Assembly: GCF_015666175.1 (NCBI RefSeq)
Contig: NZ_JADPIE010000005.1
Location: forward strand, 62,001 to 126,000
Length of the DNA stretch: 64,000 nt
Source: Halonatronomonas betaini
GTDB lineage: Bacteria > Bacillota > Halanaerobiia > Halanaerobiales > Halarsenatibacteraceae
Direction of reading: 5' to 3'
The position numbers and the translations under genes are program-made. Below, one piece after another: positions 1 to 7,407 of this stretch. The notes beneath the pieces were generated by a model. It did not search any database. It was not told where the DNA came from and was given only the letters and a program-made list of their open reading frames with translations. Within the stretch, counting starts at the first letter, position 1. Each line of letters begins with the position of its first letter.

Positions 1-340
1 CAAAAATCCCCTCTTTATAAGCTTTTAGAAGTTCTCTGTATTCAAATCGAGATATGAATAATTTAAAAAAATCCAAAAATGCTCTAATGCTATTCGTTAT
101 TGGATTATAGCATTTCTTATCGTTTTCAGCAGAGGCAAATATCAGACCAACAACCTCTCCATCATAAACAGCAACCTGACAGTAACTGGATTCTGCCAGC
201 GTCTTTCTTAAATAGAGTGACAGAAATTTTTCAACATAATAAGCATCTGGAATAATCTGATCAAATTTTTCTAAATCATTGATCAACTTCTTAACCCCAG
301 GATAATCTTCCTTTTTTAACTCCCGGTAATTAACTGCCAT
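1..340 (-). CDS. GNAT-family N-acetyltransferase, C-terminus cut by window edge
   Basis: Read on the minus strand from an ATG at 340, preceded by a GTGAGG ribosome binding site near 351-357. 113 codons are visible before the window ends. The start reads MAVNYRELKKEDYPGV, and a strand with VAVYDGEVVGLIFAS follows near residue 60-75. This is the N-terminal half of a Gcn5-related acetyltransferase fold, where beta-4 precedes the acetyl-CoA loop. The acetyl-CoA-binding segment itself would lie outside the window, so the substrate cannot be inferred. It is separated from the next gene by a terminator and is probably transcribed on its own. Confidence 0.65.
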   Translation of the reverse strand, partial: MAVNYRELKKEDYPGVKKLINDLEKFDQIIPDAYYVEKFLSLYLRKTLAESSYCQVAVYDGEVVGLIFASAENDKKCYNPITNSIRAFLDFFKLFISRFEYRELLKAYKEGIF

Positions 341-382
341 AATTTTAAACCTCACTTTCAACTAAATTACATAAAACAAAAT

Positions 383-405
383 CAGCCAGGATTTAACCCT
401 GGCTG
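383..405 (-). terminator. Intrinsic terminator of the usp gene
   Basis: An 8-bp stem CAGCCAGG / CCTGGCTG with a 7-nt loop is followed on the minus strand by ATTTTGTTTT. It lies just past the stop of the tandem Usp gene. Confidence 0.8.
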
Positions 406-419
406 GATTAAAACCTCAC

Positions 420-1271
420 TTAACAGGATATCAAAAGAACTGGAATCGGCGACTCTTTAGCAACCCGATCAGAGGTGCTGCCTAAAAGCAGCTCCTTGAT
501 ATTACCTCTACCTGTTCTAGGCATTAAAATCAGCCCTACCTTCTCTTCCCTGGCAATATCAATTATATTGTTAGAGGCAGCTCCTTCAGCAACTTTAACG
601 ATAATATTATCAACTGAACCATTCTTTCTTAGATTTTTGGCAATCTCTTTTAATTTAACCTCTGCTCTAGTCTTTTCCTTCTCTAAATCATCAATTGACC
701 TGCTGCTCTCAATAACATTTAAAAGAATAACCTCATTAAAATTATTCTCTTCAATTTCCCGAAGAAATTCTATAGCAGCCTTTGAGCAATCAGAAAAATC
801 TATTGGAACTAAAACCTTATTAAACTTTCTTGAACAGGCAACCTGGGCCTCCCCTTCAATATTTTCATATTTTTCTATTAAAACTGGCCTCTTTGACTGT
901 CTGATCAAATCATAGGTTGTACTGCCTAAAAAGACTTTCTTAATAAAGCCTTCACCATGGGAAGCTATCAGGATCAGAGCAACATTTTCTCCTCTGGCCA
1001 CTTTATTAATTTCAGAGGCAGGAAAACCAACTGGAATTTTAATTTTTACCTTAAAACCCTTGGCTTCTATCTTTTCTTTTACCTTCTCTAACTTTTCCCT
1101 ATTAGATTCTTTTAACTGCTCAACATTAACTATCTTTGAGCGATGAACATTAATTACATGGGTTAAAATAACTTCATCAATCCCCAGTCCTTTTAGCTCA
1201 TCCAGACAGTTAATTAACTTTTTAGCAGTCTCGGAAAAATCAGTTGCTAGAAGCACCTTATTTGATATCAT
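420..1271 (-). CDS. Tandem-domain universal stress protein (UspA family)
   Basis: 283-residue cytoplasmic protein made of two Usp domains (about 1-138 and 150-283). Each domain opens with a beta strand of the KVLLATDFS / KVLVPIDFS type. Each carries the ATP-binding G-x2-G-x9-G-S/T motif: ASHGEGFIKKVFLGST in domain 1 and PRTGRGNIKELLLGST in domain 2, so both are predicted nucleotide binders. The start is placed at ATG 1271 because a run of G (about 1278-1284) sits at ribosome-binding distance from it. An ATG 27 bp further upstream lacks such a site. Role: general stress response; the specific function is unknown. Confidence 0.85.
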   Translation of the reverse strand: MISNKVLLATDFSETAKKLINCLDELKGLGIDEVILTHVINVHRSKIVNVEQLKESNREKLEKVKEKIEAKGFKVKIKIPVGFPASEINKVARGENVALILIASHGEGFIKKVFLGSTTYDLIRQSKRPVLIEKYENIEGEAQVACSRKFNKVLVPIDFSDCSKAAIEFLREIEENNFNEVILLNVIESSRSIDDLEKEKTRAEVKLKEIAKNLRKNGSVDNIIVKVAEGAASNNIIDIAREEKVGLILMPRTGRGNIKELLLGSTSDRVAKESPIPVLLISC

Positions 1272-1421
1272 TTTAAGCCCCCCCTTTAAATTAATCATCC
1301 TATATTATAATTATATTTCTTTTTAGAGACATGGTCAAATATTATCTTCCAGACTCTTGATATAATTAGAGATATAAAGTAATATATGTATAAAGATAAG
1401 TAATATAAGGAGGAGATCAAA

Positions 1422-2309
1422 ATAATAAAAAATACTGGACTAATTCTTGAGGGTGGTGGAATGAGAGGAGCTTTCACTGCTGGTATCCTGGATTTCTTCT
1501 TAGAAAATGAAATAAAATTTCCATATGTCATAGGGGTCTCTGCTGGAGCCAATAATGGTGCCAATTTTATAGCAGAGCAATATGAAAGAAGTAAGCGAAT
1601 TTTTATTCAGCATTCCCAGGACAAAAGATATATGGGCTTAAACCGGGTTGTAAAAGAAAAAAGCTATATTGGCATGAAATTTCTATTTCATGATCTTCCT
1701 TATGATATAGATCCCTTTGATTTTGATACTTTTGCCAGCTCTGACACAGAATTTAAAACAGTAGTCACTGAATGCAAAACAGGTATGCCTGCTTATTTAA
1801 GCCATAAAGATTATGACCCTGAATTTTTTATCAGAAAAGTTTTAAGGGCTTCCAGCAGTTTACCTCTGCTCTGCCCTCCTGTCTATATCAATGGCAAATG
1901 TTATCTCGATGGCGGTATCTCAGACTCTATTCCTATAAGAAAAGCGATAGCCGATGGGTATCAAAATAATATATTAATCTTAACCAGGGATAAATCTTAT
2001 AGAAAGAAACCATCAAAATTACAAAGGGTTCTCAAATTCAAATACAGAAAGTATCCGAATTTAGTAGAAATAATTCAGAAGAGACATATCCGCTACAACG
2101 AAAAATTAAACTATATTGAAAAACTTGAAGATAAAGACCAGATTTTTGTATTTAGACCAGAAGAAGAAATAGATATTAAAGTACTAGAAAATGACCCTGA
2201 GCAAATGCTAAACCTATATCAAAGAGGCTACCAGATAGCCACTGAAAAATTTACTGATTTAAACCAGTGGCTTAAAGATAACAATAAGAAAATACTATCC
2301 GCCATCTAA
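1422..2309 (+). CDS. Patatin-like phospholipase (YjjU/RssA type), apparent ATA start
   Basis: Patatin-family acyl hydrolase. The oxyanion loop GGGMRGAF is near the N-terminus. The nucleophile motif is GVSAG (G-x-S-x-G) about 30 residues later. The catalytic aspartate is in DGGISDSIP (D-G-G). The protein hydrolyses acyl chains of lipids by a Ser-Asp dyad. The first in-frame ATG (1461) lies inside the GGGMRG motif and has no ribosome binding site. AAGGAGGAGAT at 1407-1417 instead points to ATA at 1422 (or 1425), giving a start of the form (M)IKNTGLILEGG, as in relatives. Length is then 295 residues, normal for the family. It is monocistronic, with no export signal. Confidence 0.85.
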   Translation: MIKNTGLILEGGGMRGAFTAGILDFFLENEIKFPYVIGVSAGANNGANFIAEQYERSKRIFIQHSQDKRYMGLNRVVKEKSYIGMKFLFHDLPYDIDPFDFDTFASSDTEFKTVVTECKTGMPAYLSHKDYDPEFFIRKVLRASSSLPLLCPPVYINGKCYLDGGISDSIPIRKAIADGYQNNILILTRDKSYRKKPSKLQRVLKFKYRKYPNLVEIIQKRHIRYNEKLNYIEKLEDKDQIFVFRPEEEIDIKVLENDPEQMLNLYQRGYQIATEKFTDLNQWLKDNNKKILSAI

Positions 2310-2446
2310 GGTCAAACTCAGCTGCCTGATATGGCACTTACCTCTAAATATACCCCCAACTGGAATAATCCTCATCATCTAATCTAACAATAATCATCCC
2401 ACTTTATCCTGATAATACTGATAGGTTTATTTATTAATAATTATTA

Positions 2447-2475
2447 TTGATTAATTACTATTAATATGATATAAT
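2447..2475 (+). promoter_or_regulatory. Sigma-A-type promoter of the molybdoenzyme/seleno-rhodanese operon
   Basis: TTGATT (2447-2452), a 17-bp spacer and TATAAT (2470-2475), ending about 58 bp before the TorD-like gene. No clear operator is visible. The 2310-2446 stretch upstream holds no gene. Confidence 0.7.
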
Positions 2476-2532
2476 TGTCTGCAAAATGGATACTTGTTAT
2501 TATTATAACATAGTGCGGAGGTGGGAATTAAC

Positions 2533-3150
2533 TTGGAGAAACAGACTAAAATCAGAAAAGAAATATACCTTCTTTTCTGCAATCTTATTTCCAAACCGGA
2601 TTCAGAAATATATAAAGAATTAAAATCAGATTTACATATCAAACTCTGGGAAAAATATAATGATCATTTTGCTGAAATAGAAATTCCTGAGAAATGGCAG
2701 GGCAACAATCTACCAGATTTAGAGCAATGGAAAGCCCTCTGGCAGGAATACTTAGATATTAACAGTCCAGGCCTTAAATTGATTGAATCAGTTTATAAAC
2801 CCTGGACAATAGATGAAAGCTGTAGTATGCCCTTTGCTGATGATAAAGGCTATGTAATGGGCGATTGGGCTCATCATATGCTCCATTTATATGACCTTTT
2901 AAACTTTGAAATTCCTGAAGAATTTTCTTTCTGTCCAGACCATTTAATCTTAGAATTAGAATTTATGAGCATTTTAATTGAAGAAGCAGACCATCGAGAA
3001 CAGCTACAATTTATTAAACAGCATTTAGACTGGCTGGATGACTTAGTAGAAGAAGCTGAAGATATTAAAATTGATAAATTTTATCTTAAGCTATTAATCT
3101 GGCTTAATAAGTTTATTAAAGCCGATAGAAATTATTTGAAAAACAATTAA
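2533..3150 (+). CDS. TorD/DmsD-family chaperone for the molybdoenzyme
   Basis: 205-residue, all-helical, acidic protein without a signal peptide. It carries the TorD/DmsD/NarJ signature region (PDHLILELEFMSIL near residues 137-150). These cytoplasmic chaperones bind the twin-arginine leader of a molybdoenzyme and hold it until cofactor insertion. Its place as first gene of the operon, with the next gene 15 bp away, fits that role for the oxidoreductase at 3891. The start is TTG 2533, spaced 7-8 nt from GGAGGTGGG. The upstream in-frame GTG at 2521 overlaps the ribosome binding site. Confidence 0.82.
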   Translation: MEKQTKIRKEIYLLFCNLISKPDSEIYKELKSDLHIKLWEKYNDHFAEIEIPEKWQGNNLPDLEQWKALWQEYLDINSPGLKLIESVYKPWTIDESCSMPFADDKGYVMGDWAHHMLHLYDLLNFEIPEEFSFCPDHLILELEFMSILIEEADHREQLQFIKQHLDWLDDLVEEAEDIKIDKFYLKLLIWLNKFIKADRNYLKNN

Positions 3151-3165
3151 TTGGAGGGATATGAA

Positions 3166-3882
3166 ATGTCTAAAAAGAAAAGCAGTCGCCGTGATTTTTT
3201 AAAGAACTCAGCAGCTGCCGGCTTAACTGCTCTTGTATCTGGAGCTGCAATAGCTGATGGTAAAGCCATGGCTGAAGATTTCAAAGAAGGTAAGAAAGCA
3301 ATCTTAATGGATAACAGTCTCTGCGTAGAATGCCAGGCCTGCCGGGTCGCCTGCCAGAATGAGTATGAAATCGATATTGAGTATAGTTTTATTAAATTCA
3401 ACTCAATCGAGAAAGGCGAATACCCGAATGTTGCCTATCATTTAAGAAGAAATAGCTGCATGCATTGCCCTGACGCACCCTGTATAGCAGTCTGTCCTGT
3501 TGATGCCCTCTCTGAAAGCGAAGAAGGTTTTACAGTCATCGATGCAGAAACCTGTATTGCCTGCGGGAGATGTCTTGATATCTGCCCATTTGATGTTCCA
3601 GAAATCGGATCTGAAAGAATGTATAAATGTGATCTCTGTCAGCACAGAATCAAAGATGGTAAAGATCCTGCCTGTGTTGATACCTGTATTGCCTATGCCT
3701 TAGATTATGGAGATTATGAGGAAATGCTTGAAAAGGGCAATGATAGAGTCGAAAAGCTCAAAGAAGATCACCCTGATGCCAACCTTTATACTGTTGATTA
3801 TAAAGACGATGATTTTGGTTTATTACTTATTTTAAAGACTGATCCTCAGGAATTAGACTTAGTAGATACAAGAAGGAGGTAA
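3166..3882 (+). CDS. Tat-exported four-[4Fe-4S] ferredoxin subunit of a molybdopterin oxidoreductase
   Basis: 238-residue electron-transfer (B) subunit of the PsrB/PhsB/ArrB/DmsB kind. The N-terminus has a perfect twin-arginine motif SRRDFLK followed by a short Ala-rich hydrophobic stretch, so it carries its own Tat leader. Four cysteine clusters follow in order: CVECQACRVAC, CMHCPDAPCIAVC, CIACGRCLDIC, and CDLC with a distant C...C pair. This is the standard pattern for four [4Fe-4S] clusters. Start: ATG 3166, with TTGGAGGGATAT upstream. It is followed 8 bp later by the catalytic subunit. It should pass electrons from an unidentified donor to the A subunit. Confidence 0.88.
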   Translation: MSKKKSSRRDFLKNSAAAGLTALVSGAAIADGKAMAEDFKEGKKAILMDNSLCVECQACRVACQNEYEIDIEYSFIKFNSIEKGEYPNVAYHLRRNSCMHCPDAPCIAVCPVDALSESEEGFTVIDAETCIACGRCLDICPFDVPEIGSERMYKCDLCQHRIKDGKDPACVDTCIAYALDYGDYEEMLEKGNDRVEKLKEDHPDANLYTVDYKDDDFGLLLILKTDPQELDLVDTRRR

Positions 3883-3890
3883 AACTATCA

Positions 3891-6074
3891 ATGAAATTAA
3901 CCAGACGTAAATTAATAAAAAAATCCGGTCAGATTGCTGGAGCTTTAGCTCTTTCATTAAAAGGCTTTAATTTCTTTGACTGGTCTGCTGAAGCCCAGGA
4001 AGCTGACATTAAAAAATATCCAACTTTATGTAATACCTGTGGCAGCCAGTGTGGTGCCTGGGCCTATGTGAAAAATGGCCGGGTCTGGAAAGTTGAAGGC
4101 CATGAAGATAATGCCAAGAGTTTAGGTAAATTATGTGCCCGTTCCCATGGAGGCCTCCGCTGGGTTTATGATTCTGATAGAATCAAACAGCCTTTAAAGC
4201 GAGTCGGAGAAGGCGAATTTGAAGAAATATCCTGGGAACAGGCTTATACTGAAATCTCAGAAAAGCTCAATGATATCATCGGAGAATATGGCCCTGGTGC
4301 CCTGGCCTTCGGCCATTATCCCCGGTCAACTGGCACATTTTATATTGGAAGGTTTATGGATGCTTTAAATGCCAGCACTGTCTGCACCCATGCTACTTCA
4401 TGTAATGCAGCCAGAACTACTGGCTTTGTATATTCAATGGGTGGAGTACCCCATGCAGATATGGGCAATAGTAATTATGTTGTCCTGATCGGCCGCAACC
4501 ATGGCGGTGGTATTAGAACTGATCAGAATAAAAAGGTAAGCAAAGCCCTTTCCGGTGATACAGAAGTTATTTGTGTTGACCCCCGCCAGAATGATGTAGC
4601 TAAACTGGCAGACAAATGGGTACCTGTCAAGCCAGGTACAGATCTGGCAATGGTTCTTGCTATGAGCAGAGAGATCATCGAAAACGATCTCTATGATGAA
4701 GAATTCGTTAATGAGCACTCTGTTGGCTTTGAAGAATTTGCTGAATCACTATCAGAATATACTCCTGAATGGGCTGAAGATATCTGTGATGTACCTGCTG
4801 ATACAATCAGAGAGATGGCCAGAGGATTAGGGGAAAACAGACCGAAATCAATGGTCCATCCAGGCTGGGGTGGCGGATTTGGAGCCCTCTATGCAAATAG
4901 TGATGAGACTGCCAGGGCAATCTCCTGTTTGAATGCACTATTAGGTAATATTAATGAAGAAGGTGGATTAATCTTTTATCCTGCTCCTGAATTAGGACAG
5001 TTAGATAATAATAAATATCCAGCACCTGAGGCACCAAATACAAGAAGAACTGATGGTGTTGGCGTTATCGATGAGTACCCACTTGCCGGCAGTTATGGCC
5101 TTCCCCATTACCTGATGGAGAAATCCAAAGAAGGTCGTCTGAAGTCAATGTTTATTAGACATCATAATCCAGTAAGAAATTTCCCTGATTATGAACATAT
5201 GGCTGAAGGCTTTAGAAATCTGGAACTATCCGTAGTCTTTGAAATAAATATGACAGAAACAGCCATGTTAGCTGATTATATTTTGCCTGAATGCAGTTAC
5301 ATGGAAAGAGAAGAAATGATTAATGCTGAAGCTGGTCCTATTCCAACCATCGGCATGAGAACCCAGGTAATCCCGAAAGTCTATGAGAAGACAAAGAGTT
5401 TTGATGAAATAATCACTGAACTTGCCCATTATCTTGATGTAGGTCATTACTTTGAATTCACCCTTGATGATTTAAATGAAGCTCTTTTAGAGCCATATGA
5501 TATCACCCTGGATGAGTTTAAAGAGATAGGCTCAATGAGAGTTGAAACAGATAGCCCCTATGGCAATAAAAATCTAAATACCAGATCCGGTGATTTTGAA
5601 TTTTACTCTGAAGTTTATGACCATGTTGGCCAACCAGGAATTGTTGGCTGGCAGGAACCAGGTGTTGGTCTTGAAGAAGAAGAAAATCAATTCAGATTTA
5701 TCACAGGAAAAGAAGGTTTCCATTCCCATTCTGCAACTGCTAATATTGATATTTTAGCCCAGATCACTAAGGACTATGATACCAATAGATTATGGATTAA
5801 TAAGCAGGTGGCAGATGAGATGGGAATTGAAGATGGTGATAAGGTTAAGGTGACATCATCACTCTCAACCCAGGAAGCAAGGGTTAAGGTCACCCAGAGG
5901 GTTCATCCTGGAACAGTCTTTATGCCTTCTGGTTATGGCAATAAGACTCCCTATTATGAAACTTCTAAAGAGATTGATGCTATTAATCCAAATGATCTTG
6001 TTCCATATCAGATATCAGATATTTCCGGGCATGCTATGCGCCAGGAAGCTCTTGTAAAAATAGAAAAAGTCTAA
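3891..6074 (+). CDS. Periplasmic molybdopterin oxidoreductase, catalytic (A) subunit of the Psr/Phs/Arr/Srr group
   Basis: 727-residue DMSO-reductase-superfamily enzyme with a Tat leader (TRRKLIK, residues 4-10). A [4Fe-4S] site is formed by C47, C50, C54 and C82. The segment HATSCNAARTTGF offers C171 as the probable molybdenum ligand. A C-terminal molydopterin-dinucleotide-binding domain (about 600-727) contains the typical GDKVKVTSS and HPGTVFMPSGYG stretches. Cys ligation and the Tat-exported B partner place it with polysulfide, thiosulfate, arsenate and selenate respiratory reductases. The substrate cannot be read from sequence. The downstream seleno-rhodanese suggests a sulfur or selenium substrate (inference). 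No NrfD/PsrC membrane subunit is encoded nearby. Confidence 0.88.
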   Translation: MKLTRRKLIKKSGQIAGALALSLKGFNFFDWSAEAQEADIKKYPTLCNTCGSQCGAWAYVKNGRVWKVEGHEDNAKSLGKLCARSHGGLRWVYDSDRIKQPLKRVGEGEFEEISWEQAYTEISEKLNDIIGEYGPGALAFGHYPRSTGTFYIGRFMDALNASTVCTHATSCNAARTTGFVYSMGGVPHADMGNSNYVVLIGRNHGGGIRTDQNKKVSKALSGDTEVICVDPRQNDVAKLADKWVPVKPGTDLAMVLAMSREIIENDLYDEEFVNEHSVGFEEFAESLSEYTPEWAEDICDVPADTIREMARGLGENRPKSMVHPGWGGGFGALYANSDETARAISCLNALLGNINEEGGLIFYPAPELGQLDNNKYPAPEAPNTRRTDGVGVIDEYPLAGSYGLPHYLMEKSKEGRLKSMFIRHHNPVRNFPDYEHMAEGFRNLELSVVFEINMTETAMLADYILPECSYMEREEMINAEAGPIPTIGMRTQVIPKVYEKTKSFDEIITELAHYLDVGHYFEFTLDDLNEALLEPYDITLDEFKEIGSMRVETDSPYGNKNLNTRSGDFEFYSEVYDHVGQPGIVGWQEPGVGLEEEENQFRFITGKEGFHSHSATANIDILAQITKDYDTNRLWINKQVADEMGIEDGDKVKVTSSLSTQEARVKVTQRVHPGTVFMPSGYGNKTPYYETSKEIDAINPNDLVPYQISDISGHAMRQEALVKIEKV

Positions 6075-6099
6075 AACACTATAGAGGAGGAAATTTATT

Positions 6100-7275
6100 A
6101 TGTTTAAAAAGAGTTATAAAATTGCCATCTTAACATTTGCTCTAATCTTCATCCTGGCTGCTCCAGCTTTTGGTTGAACAAGCGCCGACGGGCCAGGTGA
6201 AGGCGATTTAGGCTCAATGTTTTTTGTAAGTGCTGCAGATGTCGAGACAATAACAACCTCTGAATTAAAGGATATGCTCCCTGCTACCTCTGAAGAAAGA
6301 GAGAGTTATGATGAAGTTCCTGAAGACTGGGATTTTGCTTTAGTCGATACCAGAAGCAGAGAGGAATTTGAAAAGGGTCATATCAATGGTGCTATCAATA
6401 TGCCTGAAGATGAAGATTTCAGACCAGGACCACTTCCCTTTGATTTAGATACTAAGATAATATTTTATGGTCCAGACTGTCATGATTTTATTTCCAGAAC
6501 AGAAAGTTTAGGTTATAGAAATGTCAAGCTATATGAAGCAGGAATAGATGGCTGGAACAGAAACGGTAATTATTTAACCACAACACCAGAATATGTTTCA
6601 AGCCTGCTCCATGCTGAGTATGTCGGTGAAATAGATAATAAGCCCTATCAGATTATTGATACCAGAGGCTTTGCCATGTATATTGAAAGCCATATTCCAA
6701 CAGCAGATTCAATGGAACATACAATTTTTGATGATAAGTATTTAGATTTTATGTCTGCCAATAAAGATATTGAAATAATCACTTACTGTGGTGGTTTCTT
6801 CTGAGGCCATAGCCATGCTGTTGCCAGGGTTCTGGCAAGCGAAGGTTTTAAAGATGTTAAAGTACTGGCCGGCGGAATTCCTGTCTGGGAAGCTCATGAA
6901 TTACCACTTTTCGGCACCGATGCAACTGACGCTGATTTAGGCGAACCACAGATCGATCGCGGAGTAGAAAGTGCTGAATTCAGTGAGATGTATGATGATG
7001 GAGCTACAATAATTGATGCCAGAGATGATGATGAAATTGAAGCCAGTGGTCTAATCGATGGTGCCCTCCATATCCCAAGCGGTGAAATCAATGAAAATCC
7101 TGATGAGTTCGTTGATCTCCTGCCTGAAGATATGGATGCAACCATTGTTGTCCACTGTGCTGCCGGTGTAAGGGCCAGAGGTGTCGTTGATACACTAGTT
7201 GAGATGGGTTACGAAAATGTTTATTATCTCGATGGCCGAATCACAGTTAATGAAGATGGCAGTTTTGAATTTTAA
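6100..7275 (+). CDS. Exported triple-rhodanese selenoprotein with two in-frame UGA codons
   Basis: 391 codons from ATG 6100 (GAGGAGG upstream) to TAA 7275, with TGA at 6175-6177 (residue 26) and 6802-6804 (residue 235). Residues 1-25 form a signal peptide. Rhodanese domain 1 (about 45-165) has DTRSREEFEKGHINGA but a degenerate loop with C127. Domain 2 (about 166-285) has IIDTRGF and a loop reading YC230-GGFF-U235-GHSHA. Domain 3 (about 300-391) has a canonical HCAAGVRARG loop with C353. Coding continues through both TGAs, with no frame change and fully rhodanese-like sequence on each side. A hairpin follows each TGA at SECIS distance. Predicted role: periplasmic binding or transfer of sulfane sulfur or reduced selenium, beside the reductase 25 bp upstream. 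Confidence 0.85.
6178..6207 (+). promoter_or_regulatory. Candidate SECIS element after the first UGA
   Basis: Downstream of TGA 6175-6177 a GC-rich element carries AGGT at +18 to +21, the same register as the AGGU apical loop in E. coli fdhF. It is flanked by GCC (6192-6194) and GGC (6202-6204), with an alternative outer CGCC/GGCG pairing at 6183-6205. The stem is short, so this call is weaker than the second one. Confidence 0.5.
6805..6838 (+). promoter_or_regulatory. Candidate SECIS element after the second UGA
   Basis: A perfect 7-bp stem TTGCCAG (6821-6827) / CTGGCAA (6832-6838) closes a GGTT tetraloop starting 24 nt after TGA 6802-6804. Bacterial SECIS hairpins have a G-containing apical loop roughly 16-37 nt from the UGA, so position and loop both fit. 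Confidence 0.7.
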
Positions 7276-7316
7276 TAACTAATCAAGCTTCATTAAATTT
7301 AATGAAGAAAAATTAA

Positions 7317-7336
7317 AGCCCCTCAAATGAGGGGCT
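7317..7336 (+). terminator. Terminator of the respiratory operon
   Basis: Stem AGCCCCTC / GAGGGGCT with an AAAT loop, followed by CTTTTCTTTTT. A perfect 20-bp AT-rich palindrome (7288-7307) lies just before it. Confidence 0.9.
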
Positions 7337-7407
7337 CTTTTCTTTTTATTAAATTTGAAGATTTGTATCAACTGTATATTTTTCATCTGGTGGAGTCAAC
7401 GAAATAG

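Noticed and set aside
475-915. Plus-strand open frame opposite the usp gene
   Set aside because: It lies wholly antisense to a clear Usp protein and has no ribosome binding site or family resemblance.
1295-1564. Minus-strand open frame opposite the patatin start
   Set aside because: It overlaps the conserved patatin N-terminus and has a low-complexity tail; taken as a shadow.
2310-2446. Another TRAP site upstream of the respiratory operon (a few TAG/GAG on the minus strand)
   Set aside because: Only three or four irregular triplets on the non-transcribed side; no support.
6175-6804. Reading the rhodanese gene as a pseudogene broken by two nonsense codons
   Set aside because: Both stops are TGA. 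The frame never shifts, the protein stays rhodanese-like on both sides, each TGA has a SECIS-like hairpin, and the ribosome binding site and signal peptide are intact. Decay would not give this pattern.
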